The position numbers and the translations under genes are program-made. A stretch of DNA of 64,000 bases, from positions 66,234,003 to 66,298,002 of the forward strand of contig CM043957.1 in NCBI GenBank assembly GCA_014529385.2, in the 5' to 3' direction. Under the pieces are notes generated by a model. The model was not told the DNA's origin. It did not search any database and saw nothing but the letters and a program-made list of their open reading frames with translations. Origin of the DNA: Adiantum capillus-veneris (Eukaryota > Streptophyta > Polypodiopsida > Polypodiales > Pteridaceae). Below are positions 22,719 to 35,449 of the stretch, piece after piece (position 1 is the stretch's first letter; every line of letters starts with the position of its first letter).

Positions 22719-22945
22719 TGTTGGAATTAGGGTTGCAGAGAGACACACACAGCTTGGAGAAGATGAAGGAGGCTCACGGCACACAATAAAGAGTGTGTTA
22801 CTTAGTGTGCAATGGAAAGATAGATAGCCCTAGAGTGATGGGCGTATATACAATGCTCGGGGGAAAAAACCTCCTAAAGAGGGAAAAAATGCCCCGGCGG
22901 TCCTAGTGTGTTCACACACATCACTACCACATGTATATGGTAACA
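22719..22945 (-). repeat. Copia 3' LTR
   Basis: 227 bp, tgttggaattaggg... to ...tatatggtaaca on the plus strand. It is about 94-97% identical by eye to 37499-37723; visible differences include an extra acac in the acacacac run near 22745 and c/t at 22858. Polypurine-like CTAGGGGTATT precedes it on the minus strand. Confidence 0.92.
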
Positions 22946-23019
22946 AATACCCCTAGAGTGATGCGGTGAACGAGAGATGGAACATGAGTAAAGGGAAGTG
23001 CCATGCCCTGAGGACATGA

Positions 23020-26000
23020 TCAATCCACAAAGGGGAGTAAGCCCAAAGCTTTGCGGAAAGCTTCAAGCTTCTCACGAGACAATGCCTTTGTGAAAAGATC
23101 TACAAGGTTGTCCTGTGCTGGCACATAAGTCAAGCTGATCTCTCCTGCTGAGAGCCTCTCCCTGACATAGTGGTAATGCACCTCAATGTGCTTTGTGCGA
23201 GCATGAAAAACTAGGTTCCTCGCAACTGCCAATGCGATCTAACTGTCAGTGTAGATAGTGTTGGCAGTGTCCTGTCCAACACCCAAATCAGCCATAAGGC
23301 GTCTGAGCCATACACACTCAACCATAGCTGTGAAGAGTGCCCTGTACTCAGCCTCACAACTCGAAGTGGCCACAGTAGGTTGCTTCTTGCTCAACCATGA
23401 TAAACATGAACTGCCAAGCATGAAACAAAAACCACTTGTGGACACTCGTGTGTCAAAACAACAGCCCAATCTGAGTCCGAAAAAGCATGTAAATATGGTG
23501 TCAATGATCCCCCCTTGGGATAAAACAAGCCAAGATGTAAAGTGCCACTAAGGTAGCGGAAAATTCTCTTCACAGCCTGCCAATGCTTAGACCCTGGGCT
23601 ATGCATAAATCTGTTGACTTGTGATACTGCAAACTGAATATCAGGCCTCGTGTTGCATACATAAATGAGGCAGCCAACAATAGTTTGGTAAAGAGTGACA
23701 TCAGCAGGATCACCAGCATCATGTAGACTCAACTTCAAACTTGTTTCCATGGGAGTGGCAATAGGTTTGCAATCCTCAAGTCCAAACTTACATAGCAATG
23801 TCTCTATGTAACTTTTCTGACACAAGGCAATACCACCATAACACTGCTTAAACTGTATACCCAAGTAATGACGTAACAGCCCCAAATCTTTCATCTTGAA
23901 AGTAGCATTCAAATCAGCCTTAAATTCAGCAATATGACTCTCATTTGGTCCAGTGATCAGCAAATCATTGACATAAAGAACCACAATGAGAAGTACATCA
24001 CCCTTACGCTTTACATACAATGTGCTTTGTGTTGGACTGTTACGAAAGCCTCGTTTGACCAAATGAGTGTCAGATTTCTCATACCAAGCACGAGGAGATT
24101 GCTTCAACCCATACAAACCCTTCTTACATCTGCACACTTTTTCCTCTTGTCCTTTTATGACAAAACCGCCAGGCTGCATTACATAAACTTCCTCAAATAT
24201 GTCACCATTCAAGAAAGTAGTAACAATGTATGATTGATGTACATCCCAACCAAAATGAGCTGCCAATGCACATAGAAAATGCATAATAGTCATACGACAA
24301 GTGGGAGAAAAAGTATCTTCATAATCTATGCCTTTTTGTTGTGCATAACTCTTTGCAACAAGTCGAGCCTTATGGCGATCGATCTCACCATCCGGCTTGC
24401 ATTTCAACTTGTAAACCCACTTCGTACTAATGGCCTTTTTGACAGGAGGCAAATCACATAAAGTCCATGTGTCATTTTCTATAAGTGCATCATATTCTGA
24501 TTGCATGGTAGCCATCCAATTTTTTGAATTTTGTGCTTCATCAAAAGACAGAGGCTCCTCAACATCATGTAAGCTAGACACAGCCAAAGCATAACAATCT
24601 GATGCATAAGATGCATGGAGAGAGCCTGAACGAGTATGACTAGACAAAGGTGCATCCAATTTACTGTCACGCAAAGTGTGCACCAGCCATTTTGGCATAC
24701 CTCTAGCCTCCTCATTTTCAACCCTTTCCTCACAAAGTATATCATGTACATCTGCATCAGTAATAGGCTGATCTCTAACCTTTTCAGAAACCCCCATAGG
24801 CTGTACATTTGCCTCATTTGAACTTACATTCATATTTCCACCACTGAAAAGAGGCAACAAACTGTCATAAATGTCCTGTGAGCTTACATTACCGTCTCTA
24901 GTACATAATAGCAAGGGCTGAACAGAATCTTCCACAAACACTACATCCCGTGAAACCAGCATACGTTTATTTTGCAGATGATACAACTTGTAACCTTTGC
25001 TTTCAACACTATAACCAACAAAAATACATTTGACAGCCTTATCATCCAATTTTTTGTTCTGCACTTGTGGCACCAAAGCATATGCCAACCAAAAACACGC
25101 ATAGGCTCAATAGAAGTCTTTCTATCATGCCATGATTCATATGGAGTAATAGACTGCAAAGCTTTCGTAGGACACCTGTTAAGTACATAAGTGGCACACA
25201 TGATGGCCTCAAGCCAAAAAGAATGCGGCAAAGCTTGACTTTTGGCCATACATCGTGCCATTTCCATAAGTGACCTGTTTTTCCTCTCAGCAACACCATT
25301 TTGCTGAGGTGTATAAGGCACTGTACATTGGTGTTTTATCCCACGACTAGCCAGAAATGCATTAAATTCATGAGACATATACTCCCCCCCTTGATCGGAA
25401 TGGAGGGTGCCCATAGTACATTTCGAGACATTTTCAACCATAGCCATAAATTGTTTGAAGTACATAAAAACTTCGGACTTCGGTTTAAGAGGAAATACCC
25501 ATGCATGCCTGGAGTAATCATCAATGAAAGTCACGAAGTACAGGTAATTGCCCAAGGATGGAGTTTGCATGGGCCCACAAACATCACTATGCACAAGCTG
25601 CAACCTGCATGTGGCCCTAACTGAACCATCCCTTGGAAACTTAGAACGCTACGTCTTACCCAAAATATAGCCTTCACAAACATGTTTGACAGGTGCTTCA
25701 AGAGGCAGCAAAGAAGCACCCATATCAGATTTCTACAAACGCAGCAAACTGGCAAAATTTAGATGACCAAAACGTGCATGAAAAAGTTTTGCATCTAAAA
25801 TGCCCCTTGAATCTGTAACAGCATTTGCAAAATATTGTCCACACTTGTCATACAAAGTGAGCTTATACAACCCACGGCACAAAAGGCCAGATGCAACTAT
25901 TTCATCACCAAAACTGAGATCATGAACTGTACATCTGTCATCCAAAAATTTGACTACAAGTCCAAGTCTAGCAAGTGCAAATACAGACAAGAGATTCTTC

Positions 26001-27287
26001 TTGATCCCAGGTACATAAAGTGCATCAACAAGTGTGAAGGAACTGCCATTTGCAGCAGTAAGCACAATCTTTCCAACTCCCTGAACCCGATAAGAGGCAT
26101 TGTTGGCACAAGTGACTGAATTCCCATGAGGGACAGACTCGAGAGAGGTGAACAATTCACGATGTGAGGTAATGTGCTTTGGAGCACCACTATCGAAATA
26201 CCACACATGTGAATCTGCAGCAACTGACAAGCATGCATCATGGACAACAGGATTGTAATTGCACTCTGTGCTAAAATCCCATTCTGCATCGACATCAGCA
26301 TCACAGTCTCCTTTCACAGAAGACTCAACAATGGCTGCATTTGTAGTGGAACCAGCATTTGCAGTGGAGCCATCCTCTTTCTTCTTAGCCTCTTTGGCTT
26401 TCAACTTAGGACACGACTTGATCAAGTGATCATTAGCTTTACAATAATGGCAATGCATCTTCTTTTTGCCCTTGTCACCAGAATTGCCAGACGAAGTGCT
26501 GCCAGCAGAAGCATTAGGAACAGAAGTTTTGCCACTCGCAGCAAAACCATAAGAAGTGGCTGCATTGCTGTTACCACCCTTTCTTTGAGAAGCAATGAAA
26601 GCCTGTTCAACTGCACGCTGTCTAGTCCTATTTTTTTTGGAAAGTGACTCTTGCAACAACAATCTGCATAATGCATCAAACTTGACAACTTCTTGATTTC
26701 CTTGGGTCATAAGTCTCCAATACTAGCAAAATTCTGGTAAGGCATCAAGAACAGTCTGCACAAGGGAACTGTCTGAAAATGACTTCACCTGCAGAAATAA
26801 GTTGCTCATTGATATCCTTGACACTAGCAAGGAAAGTGTCCATATCATCTTCCTCATGCATAATCTTCGACTCCATCTCTTTACGCAGCAAAGCAATTTT
26901 AGCCTCATTGCACCTTGCATAAAGACCAGCCAAAATATTCAAAGCCTGTTTTGCAAATTTTGCTGAACGAATGTGAGGAACAATGGTGTGCTTCATAGAC
27001 AACGCAATCAATGAATGAGCCTGCGCATCCTTTACATCCCAACGAGCTTGTTTTTCCGTAGGCAAAACAACTCTAATAGCAGCAATCCTTGCAGTAAGAC
27101 CTGCAACATTCTCAACATCGCCTACATCCTCAGAACCAGGACGTACATCAATGCCCTGCACAATGTTCCAAACGCCCTTTGACACAAGGACATGTTGCAT
27201 CATATAAGCCCACATAGGGTAGTTGTCTCCATCCAACCTGTCCTCAGCAGCAAACATCTTGAACACATTTGTGTTGTTGTCAGCCAT
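23020..27287 (-). pseudogene. Copia gag-pol, broken
   Basis: Gag starts at 27287 (MADNNTNVFKMF). Next come a CX2CX4HX4C knuckle (CHYCKANDHLIKSC, about 26455), protease WYFDSGA (about 26195), the pre-integrase GHLNF, the integrase core with HSD, SDQGGEY and NGVAERKNR, then RT and RNase H (SWLSKKQP, CEAEYRAL) ending with FVD at 23020. The RT is catalytically dead: the first Asp region reads HQSYIVTTF in place of the usual Q-x-DVxTAF, and YVDD reads YVND. Stops in the frame: 26723-26725, 25733-25735, 25649-25651 and 23239-23241. Frameshifts lie near 26775, 25080 and 23430. The best-placed stops stand where the family usually has Gln. Confidence 0.9.
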
Positions 27288-28443
27288 GGTAAATGCTGCA
27301 CGTGATGTGAAAACTACCAAAAAATAGGAGAAACAGAGAGAGAACAGCATGTACTATATAGCACAAATCGCAGAAGACTATGAGGCACCTATTATGCAGA
27401 ATACGGCACTGAGAGAAATTCTGCACAAAATGATAAAATAGCCTGTGCAGTACTACCTGTAGTGGAAACGCAGGCCGAAATGAGCCCGAATCAAAAATCT
27501 GAGCAGACTAAGCTCTACGAGTTTCCCCGAAATTTTTGTTGACCTGCTGAGGCAAGATTTTCCATGCATGGGAACCCCCTCATATATCTTTGCCCTTTTA
27601 CCAAAATATGTCCTATTATATAAGTTACTTTTGATTTTTCTTCCCTTTTTCACAAACGTTTTAGCCTTTATTAAATAAATAAGACTTATGCTAATCAATC
27701 ACGATGTAGCATAAATAAGTAAGCTTTCTTTGTTGATATCTCTAGGTCATGTTTTCATACACATGAAGGAGCTTACACTTGAAGGCAAGAGAGAAGTCCA
27801 CTCAAAGGGGACCACCAAAAGACCTTTGTAGCCACAAATAATACATTATTTGGCTGGATTTTTAAAGTAGAGAAGAACCCCGAATCTGAAGGAGCGTTCA
27901 ACATGAAAGATGTAGCTCGTGATCTCAACTTTTAGCTAAAATTTTTTCCGAATTTTTGGAGTTATGAACACGGAGATATGATTTGTGTAGTGGACCCCAG
28001 TTTCCTCGTGTAATGGTGACACAGGCCATCCCCAATTTTATTCCCTCTAGAATGGCTATGGTTCTACAAGTCTTCAAACATGATTACAAGAGACAAGGCT
28101 CTTTTAATGAGATATTGGCAAGTCTAGAGTGATTCTATCACCATTTTTGGAGGATCCATCCTCATCAACAACTATCCATCTTTGACAATCTCTCTTGTAA
28201 ATTTCTTACCTCTCTCTTCTCTCCCTAATAAGCTTATGTCTAGCCAAAGCTAGACTATTGTAAATATCTCCTATCCTCTATATCCTACCCACATTCTCTC
28301 ATCTTCTCTCTCTATTGACTCTGGTATTTTAAATAATGAGGAGACAAGATGGGAGCCACAGTCACATGCACCCCATTTTCCTAGTCACCAAAGTGGGACA
28401 CTCACCTCAAATAGAAATATTGCTAAATCCTCCCCTCCTTCCC

Positions 28444-28450
28444 TATATAA
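28444..28450 (+). promoter_or_regulatory. TATA box in the gypsy LTR
   Basis: tatataa within cctatataaggagg, conserved in the 3' LTR at about 36544-36550. It is the likely core promoter, placing the U3/R border about 30 bp downstream, before the CA-rich tract at 28468-28492. Confidence 0.55.
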
Positions 28451-28893
28451 GGAGGCCATGAGAGCTCACTCAAACACACACACACACACACACCTATCCA
28501 TACACACTCTTGTACTACATGCTTGTATCATGAACCCTAATCACATAATCACAACACCATCACCATGCACAAAAGATGAACACCACACCTCCACACCACT
28601 TGTAATTAAGGGTTGAAGGCACAATTTCAAGAAGAAGAAGGGTGGACACACTCATGATATTCCTCGCCATCAACTCCCATCTCTCCATTATGCCTCCTAC
28701 GATCTTGTCCCCTTCTCATTTTCCTGCCATACGCTACCTATTGTATTCATCTTTTGCAAGCAATCAACACACTCCATCTTGGTGCCATACTTTGTGTCGC
28801 TTTGGATACATCTCATTGTGAGTATGGTATATGCTTGTTCCTTGCAATTTTTTTTTTGCTTATGTAAAGGTGTGCGGATTCGCCACCATACAC

Positions 28894-28896
<3 letters not shown>

Positions 28897-28957
<61 letters not shown>
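28897..28957. repeat. CT microsatellite in the 5' LTR
   Basis: About 30 uninterrupted ct units. The same place in the 3' LTR (36995-37020) holds (AC)13 instead, followed by a short CT-rich tail. Confidence 0.92.
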
Positions 28958-28961
<4 letters not shown>

Positions 28962-29504
28962 TCCTATCATCTTGCTACTTCCATCTTGAGGTGTTCGGAT
29001 TCGCCACCTCTTGTATGATAAGTGAGCATACTCGCAAGCTTCCCCTACCTCATTATCTTCCTTACTAACATGCAAGAGTAGCAAACCCATTCTCACTCAT
29101 GCACCACTCCTCTCACCTTATTCTCCGACCATCCCATTCCACATTTGGGCGTGGATCTTGAAATTTTTTTCCATGGCATGCTTCATTGTGTATATGTATG
29201 CGTCCTAGCAGCATATCTTGCTAGGTGGTGCCCATATTGTGTATCCCCCATGATGAGGCCATTGTGCATAGTCTTGGTGTAGAGGCCACCGGGTCTATTT
29301 TTCACTTCCGCCTCTGATTTGGTGCCCCCACTGAGGAGGGCTCTTGAAACCTTCAGTTTAGAAGGCTGACATGTTTACTTCTCTTCATGGACGAGTGGCT
29401 TCTTGAATTCTCTACTTGGACCATTGAAGAGTAGGAGCTTCAAGCAGGTTCAAGACACTCTTGCCAGGGTGTTGTATTGTTAGCATAGAAGAAGTGGTAA
29501 GACC

Positions 29505-29790
29505 CTCTTTCCCTACTCAGATTGTTTACATTTCTCATCATCCCCGCAAGCGTAAAAGTAAGGCACAAGCTGCATCATGCTCACATTGTAGCCAAAAACC
29601 GCACCTTCGACATGAGTGCAACCCAAAGTGAAGAAAAGGCCATTATTTTCTCCCTCGACATCCGCACAGGCGTTCTCACAACGGTAGGCTTTCAAGTAGC
29701 ACCAGGCTTCTTTACATCCACGTCCCCATCTTTTCCACCTATTCCACCTACATACACAACAAGCCTTCACAACTTGAGGAAGCTACTATG
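29505..29790 (+). pseudogene. Remnant upstream frame with an extra zinc knuckle
   Basis: Between the 5' LTR and gag, a plus-strand frame reads a basic stretch (PRKRKSK) followed by CSHCSQKPHLRHEC at 29578-29619, a perfect CX2CX4HX4C knuckle. A TGA at 29629-29631 follows, after which the same frame stays basic. Ogre-type Tat elements are known to carry an extra ORF before gag, so this may be a decayed counterpart. The limits of the frame are not certain. Confidence 0.4.
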
Positions 29791-30696
29791 AACGCGTGGT
29801 CCCTCCCTCTCCCTTGCACCAAAAGATTCAAGGGTTTTCCAGCACCGACAATCACCCCGTCTCCAAAACAAAAGGGTAAATCCTCCAAAGTCTTTCTATA
29901 CCTCACTCTCATCTCATGAGCCAGGAACTAGAAACAGCAGCATGGATTCTATATCGTCTACCGAGTGAAGTGGCGGAGCTTGTCATAGAAAAGGTCTTTG
30001 ACACAGGTTTTGCTTGGCGGAAAGACAAGACCCTCCACCTTCAAGGGGTATTGCTTGTTAATCAAGGCTATGATGACGACTTTACAGCTTGCTATGTATC
30101 TATCCAACTTGGATTAATACAAGTGGTAAGACTCACCACCTACCTCATCACACATGTGTATACACTAGATGGCACTCTATCTTGAAGGAAAGTGAAGTTG
30201 CTCAAAGAGAGAGAGTTCAAGCTTTTCCAAGAGCTTGCTAGAGGGGTAGTCCTAGAGCTAGAAGACGAAGACAACCTTGTCCTGTGGTACTATAAATTTG
30301 ACCTCGACTACCAAGAGCTCTACACCTCCGACTATAACCTTCCACCACGAAGGAGAGAGCCTTTCTGAATTATCATGTGATGGACCTAGCGCATCAACCT
30401 TTTGCAAGGAACCAAACTTATGCACCACAACGAATTCAATCAATCAAAGTAATTTTGGACCGCAAGATGTTTTATCAGCAGATCATTACAACCATGTTTG
30501 GTAGAGAACGACTGCAAGAGATAAAAACCTCTTCTCTATCCTTTATCCTCCCTATGATTAATCATGAAGTGTCTTTTGATGTAGTTATTTTCATCCTTGT
30601 ATAGTATGTTTTCCATCCACCGAGCACCCATGTATTGAATCTCTCTTTTTTTTTTTTTAAAGATTTCTAAGTCGAGTTAATTTTCTCACTCTCACA

Positions 30697-31980
30697 ATGG
30701 CAAGTGTAGCATTTCCAACCTTTACTGGTAAGGTGGGTGAGGATGCTGCAGACTTTCTAGACAACTTGGAAATAGCTTGTGTCATCTCTGCGAGAGATGA
30801 TGATGCTTCGCGCTTGCGCATCTTTCCACTTCTAATGAAGGTGGAGGCAAGATCATGGTACAATGCCTTGGCACAAGCAACCAAGGAACGGTGGGAATTA
30901 TTAAGAGCAGCCTTTGTCAAGCGTTTTGGAGAGGGCACAACATCAGAGAAGCTATGGCAATTGTTGACAGAGTTGAAGCAGGGCAGTATGCTGGAATACG
31001 CATCATATGAGTCAAAGTTTGTAGATTTATGGGGGCGATGGGTTGCATCGCTAAGAGAGGATGAGGGGGCACCTGATTTCCTAAAGAAGGATCGGTTTGT
31101 GGCTGGGTTATGGACAACTCTTAAAGAGAAGGTGAAGGGAAGGTTTCCTGCTACGTATGAGCTAGCAGTTGAAGTGGCTCGCCTTAAAGACAAGAAGTTA
31201 CGCCTACAAGCCAGGAATATCGATGAAGAGGAAGCCGTTAGGACCCGACCGCCTCTGGCACCACCTACAACAGCCGCCCAGAGGATTTAACCACAAGAAC
31301 CAATTGAAGATCAGCAAGACCTGCTCAATCGAATCACCAATCAACTTGAGAATCTCTCAGTCCATTTGATACAACAAGGGCATGCACACAATTGCAACCA
31401 AGAGCAAGGAAGAGGACAACGAAGGCAAAACCAAGAATACCACTGCTACAATTGTGGGGAGGATGGTCATGGCATGTACTATTGTCCACACCCAAGGAGG
31501 CAGAATTTCAACAGAGGAGCCAGGCAAAACCAGGTTTCACCACCGAGAGCAAGATCACCACCACCGAGGGCACCACAACAAGCACCACCCATGCAAATCC
31601 TACAACCACCCATTCAACCACAACCACCACCACCACCACCACAACCTCTCATTCCACCCTTACCCCCACCACTAGTTGGCAATCAAACAGTAATCGCCAT
31701 CAGTCTTGAAGGTAAAGGAAAGGAGAAAGTGGAGGAGGATATCAAGGGAGTAGCAAAAGGTAAGACCAAGTTTAAAGGAGTAGATGCCATAGGGGTAAAA
31801 CGCGCTAGGCATGGTGAATCTTCCCAAAAGGAAGAAAAGATGAAGACTAAAGGGGAATCTAGCAAAAAGCCATCCAAGTCACGATGTAAAATTGACATTG
31901 TAGATTTCTCTTTGGGTGAATGTTCTAAACCATATGATTTGGTTCAAGATGTTTCTGTGCAGGGCCCAAAAATCACCTAG
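30697..31980 (+). pseudogene. Gypsy gag with zinc knuckle, one in-frame stop
   Basis: It starts MASVAFPTFTGKVGEDA; residues 15-150 match a retrotransposon gag domain (W-x-W-rich core with FVKRFGEG and LKQGSMLEYASYESKF). TAA at 31288-31290 interrupts the frame, which continues in register to a CX2CX4HX4C knuckle (CYNCGEDGHGMYYC, about 31447) and a Pro/Gln-rich linker, then a Lys/Ser-rich region to TAG at 31978-31980. The same frame then enters pol at 32008, so gag and pol were probably one polyprotein. Confidence 0.88.
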
Positions 31981-32007
31981 CCCCAATTACTCCACCTAGC
32001 ACCTAGG

Positions 32008-35000
32008 GTGAGGAGACAATGGACAAAGATGGTTAGCACGAGACGACCAAAGCCAAAGATAGTTGGGACTATCTCTGGGAGGAATCTAGATGACATACTA
32101 CCAGTGATGGATGCTTACATCAAAGGGCAACATATCTCCAATATCTACATCGATGGTGGCGCACAAATATGCATCATGAGTGAAAAAATGATGCACCGTT
32201 TGGGTTTAGAGGTGAGTCGGCCGGCACCATGCCGAGCCAAAATGGCAAATAATTTAAAAGTTCAATGTGTTGGTGTCATAAATGCAGTTAGGATAAAGGC
32301 ATTCAACACCGAGGTAGATGTGGACATCTTTGTCATGCCACACAAAGGGAAGGGCTATCCTATCATTCTAGGGAGGCCTTGGATTATGGCTATGAGAGCT
32401 AAGCAAGACTGGGACACCGGCATAATCCAGATGAAGGATGCAAAAGGGAGGCCAATACTTTACGACATGAAGAAAGGTCGGCAATGTGACATGGATCTAG
32501 AAACCTCTATGGATGAGTTTTCTAGCGGTGACTCTTCAACCACTTCAGAGGAGGAGTCAACAGTGAGTGAAGAAAGTGACAGTAGCATTGAGGTGATGGG
32601 GATCATTCTCAAGGACCCTAAGAAGATGGAGCAACCTGATTTCTCATCATCAAACCCATGGGGATGTTTTGATTACAGAGTTATGCCTTTTGGTCTCACT
32701 AATGCTCCAGCCACTTTTCAGCGATATGTAACATTTGTTTTTCAGCCATTCTTTGGAAAATCAATCCGTGTTTTTATTGATGACTTTTGCATCTATAGCT
32801 CTCGCTCTCTTCATTTGGAGAAAGTTTATGAAGGTCTAGCTAGGCTACAAGCTTTGGGGGGCCAACTCAATGCGGAGAAATGCCACATTAGTGAAAGCAA
32901 GGTTACTCTTCTTGGCCATGTGATCTCGGCCAATGGCATTGAAGCTGACCTAAGCAAGGTTCAAGCCTTGCTGGCTTTAACCTCTCCCACCACAATAAAG
33001 CAGTTGGTCTCTTTTCTTCAAAAGGTGAGGTATTTGAGTAGGTTCATTCACTTGCTCTCCCAAGTGGTTCTCCCTTTACAACAAGTTACCCATCAAGAGA
33101 TCTTCACTTGGAGTGAAGAAAATGAACAACAATTCAATGAGGTAAAACAAATTCTAGCTTCACTTCCCACCATAGCACCTCCAAAGTGGGACGAGCCATT
33201 TTATGTAAACCCTAGTGTGGGCAATGACACACTTGGGGCTGTATTGATGCAAAAGGATCCTCAAACTTCGTTCATGCGTCCTATCTACTTCTCTAGTCGA
33301 ATGATGACTCCATCAGAAAAGGGATACACGGCAATGGAGCACATGGTGCTTGCATTAATGTTTGCTACCACCAAATTTCGCTCTTATTTATTGTCTAGAC
33401 CATTCATAATCTTAACAATGGAAGAAGTATTTCCTTATGTAATGCAGCACATGGATGTTTCTTCTAGGATTTCCAAATGGCTCACAAGGCTACAAGAGTT
33501 TGACTACACAATGCAAGTGGAGAACTCCACAAGGGCCAGTCTAGGAGGTATTCTCACTCATCGCCACTATGAAAAGAAGCTAAAGATAAAGCCAAATGAT
33601 CAAGATATTACACCTGTGCTGGAAGTCCCTAAGGTAGAGGAGGCTCACTCTCTTTTCTTTGATAGAGCCTACAAGAGGAAAGTGGACAAAGCTGCAGCAG
33701 GCATTGTCATCTTCAACGAGCAAGGGGATAAGGTTTTCTCCATTGGGAATCTCTTGGATTCTCACTCTAACAATGAGGCAGAATATGCAGCCTTAACTCT
33801 TGGTTTAGAGTGGTGTGTGACACAGGGCATTCAACGGTTAAATGTATTTGGTGATGCCATGCTTTTAATAAAACAAATACAAGGAACTTGGGCTTGTAAA
33901 AATCATAGCTTGCTAGGCCATTTGCGCAAAGTCAAGGAACTTTTAGGAAAATTTCAAGTTGTACAATTACATCATGTCCCTCGAGCAAAAAATCAAGAAG
34001 CAGATGCTCTAGCTAGAGAGAAGCTGCAAGATGTTTCAGTGGTGGGTGCTATCAAGTTGAAGCTACCTCTCTTCCAAGGTAGCGATGCTATGCCTGACAT
34101 CATGAGTTTCTTGGACACAGGAGAGTGTCCTAAGGATCTTACTAAGGGCCAAAAGCAGTGGCTTGTGCGCAAGGCAACAAAATACCGCCTTATCAATGAC
34201 GACCTCTACTGCAAGGGTAAGAATCAAATTCTTAGGCGTGTACCTCTCTCTAGAGAGATCACTAAAATCATTTCAAGTTGCCATGATGGTGTTTGCAGAG
34301 GACACTTTGCACCTGACATCACTAGTAGAAAGATTCTACAAGCCGGGTTTGTATGGCCTAGTCTACATAGGGATGTGCATCATTGGTGTAAAACATGCAA
34401 GGAATGTCAAAAGGCAAGGGATAGGAGGCTCACATATGAGCCACAGACTCCTATAATCTCATATGGACCATTTGAGAAATGGGGAATTGATGCTATTGGG
34501 CCTTTGCCAAGGAGCCAATCAGGTAAATTTTATATCATCATGGGTGTGGAATACATGACCAGGTGGGCTGAAGCAGTTGCCACCACCCGGATTACAGCTA
34601 AGGAAGTGGCTAAGTTCGTATTTGAAAACATTTGTTACCGTTTTGGCACTCCTCTTGAAATAATTTCTGACAGGGGACCAGGTTTTAGAGGAGACCTTGT
34701 AGGAGAGCTAATGGAGAAGTTAGGTATCTCACGACGACACTTAACTCCCTACTACCCACAATGCAATGGTTTGGTGGAAAAGGTAAATGGTATGATCTGC
34801 AAGATCATCACTAAACATGTAAACAATCACAAAAGTGATTGGGACAAGCATCTTATGGCTGCACTTTGGGCTTATCACACTTCATTTCGCACATCCCTTG
34901 GGTTCACACCATATCACTTGGTGTTTGGTAAGGAAGACATTTTACCCATTGAAGTACAATTGGCTAGTCTCAGGGTGATAGCTCGGCAAGTGGAACATCC

Positions 35001-35421
35001 TAATGCTCATCTCCACAACCACATTCTTGATCTAGAGAGGCTTCAACTAGACAGAGAAGATGCTATCAACTATTATGCAGCACAGTCAGAGCAACGTCGA
35101 CTTACCTTCAACAAGGGACTTAGGGCAAAAGGTCTCAAGAAAGGTATTTTGGTCCTACGGTATGATAACAGATTTGACACTAGGAAGGATAAAAAGTTTT
35201 CACCCAGATGGGAGGGGCCATTTGTCATTAGAAAGCGCTACGCCAATGGCAGTTACCGATTGATGGATGCAGATGGTAGGCTCCACAAAACACGTGTCAA
35301 TGGATGGAGGTTGAAGCAATACTTTTTGAGATTTGATCAAACACCTATGATGGAAATCCCCGAGGAGGGAGACTCCTCTACCTCAATTGAAGAAGAATCA
35401 AGTACAATGCTAGAGGCATGA
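32008..35421 (+). pseudogene. Gypsy pol: protease, truncated RT, two RNase H, integrase
   Basis: 1,137 codons are open. Protease near residue 50 has YIDGGAQ (DGG in place of the usual DSG or DTG). The RT begins only at NPWGCFDYRVMPFGL: the fingers and the first catalytic Asp block (LDL-x-SGYHQ) are absent, lost without breaking the frame. FIDDFCIYS (YVDD equivalent) is present. The first RNase H has YVNPS where YVDAS is usual. The second RNase H (about residues 545-675) keeps FFDRA, NNEAEYAAL, FGDAML and QEADAL. Integrase has the H-C zinc region (CKTCKECQ), GIDAIGPL, ISDRGPGF and GLVEKVNG, so the DDE set is complete, then WEGPFVI-type GPY/F. It ends with an acidic Ser-rich tail. Confidence 0.92.
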
Positions 35422-35435
35422 ATACCTCTAGCCTT

Positions 35436-35449
35436 CGGGGGAGGGCTAA
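35436..35449 (+). promoter_or_regulatory. Gypsy polypurine tract
   Basis: cgggggagggctaa directly before the 3' LTR at 35450, the primer site for plus-strand DNA synthesis in LTR retrotransposons. Confidence 0.8.

Larger units (their letters stand above)
27548..29317 (+). repeat. Gypsy 5' LTR
   Basis: 1,770 bp; it begins tgaggcaagattttcc and ends cttccgcctctga. A candidate primer-binding region starts at once (tttggtgcccccactg). It is shorter than the 3' LTR because of a missing block of about 195 bp, and it carries a 61-bp CT tract at 28897-28957. Confidence 0.88.

Noticed and set aside
28779-29018. Ser-Leu repeat frame in the gypsy LTR
   Set aside because: It is produced by the CT microsatellite.
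31382-31709. His- and Thr-rich frames overlapping gypsy gag
   Set aside because: They are shadow frames of the Pro/Gln-rich linker in gag.
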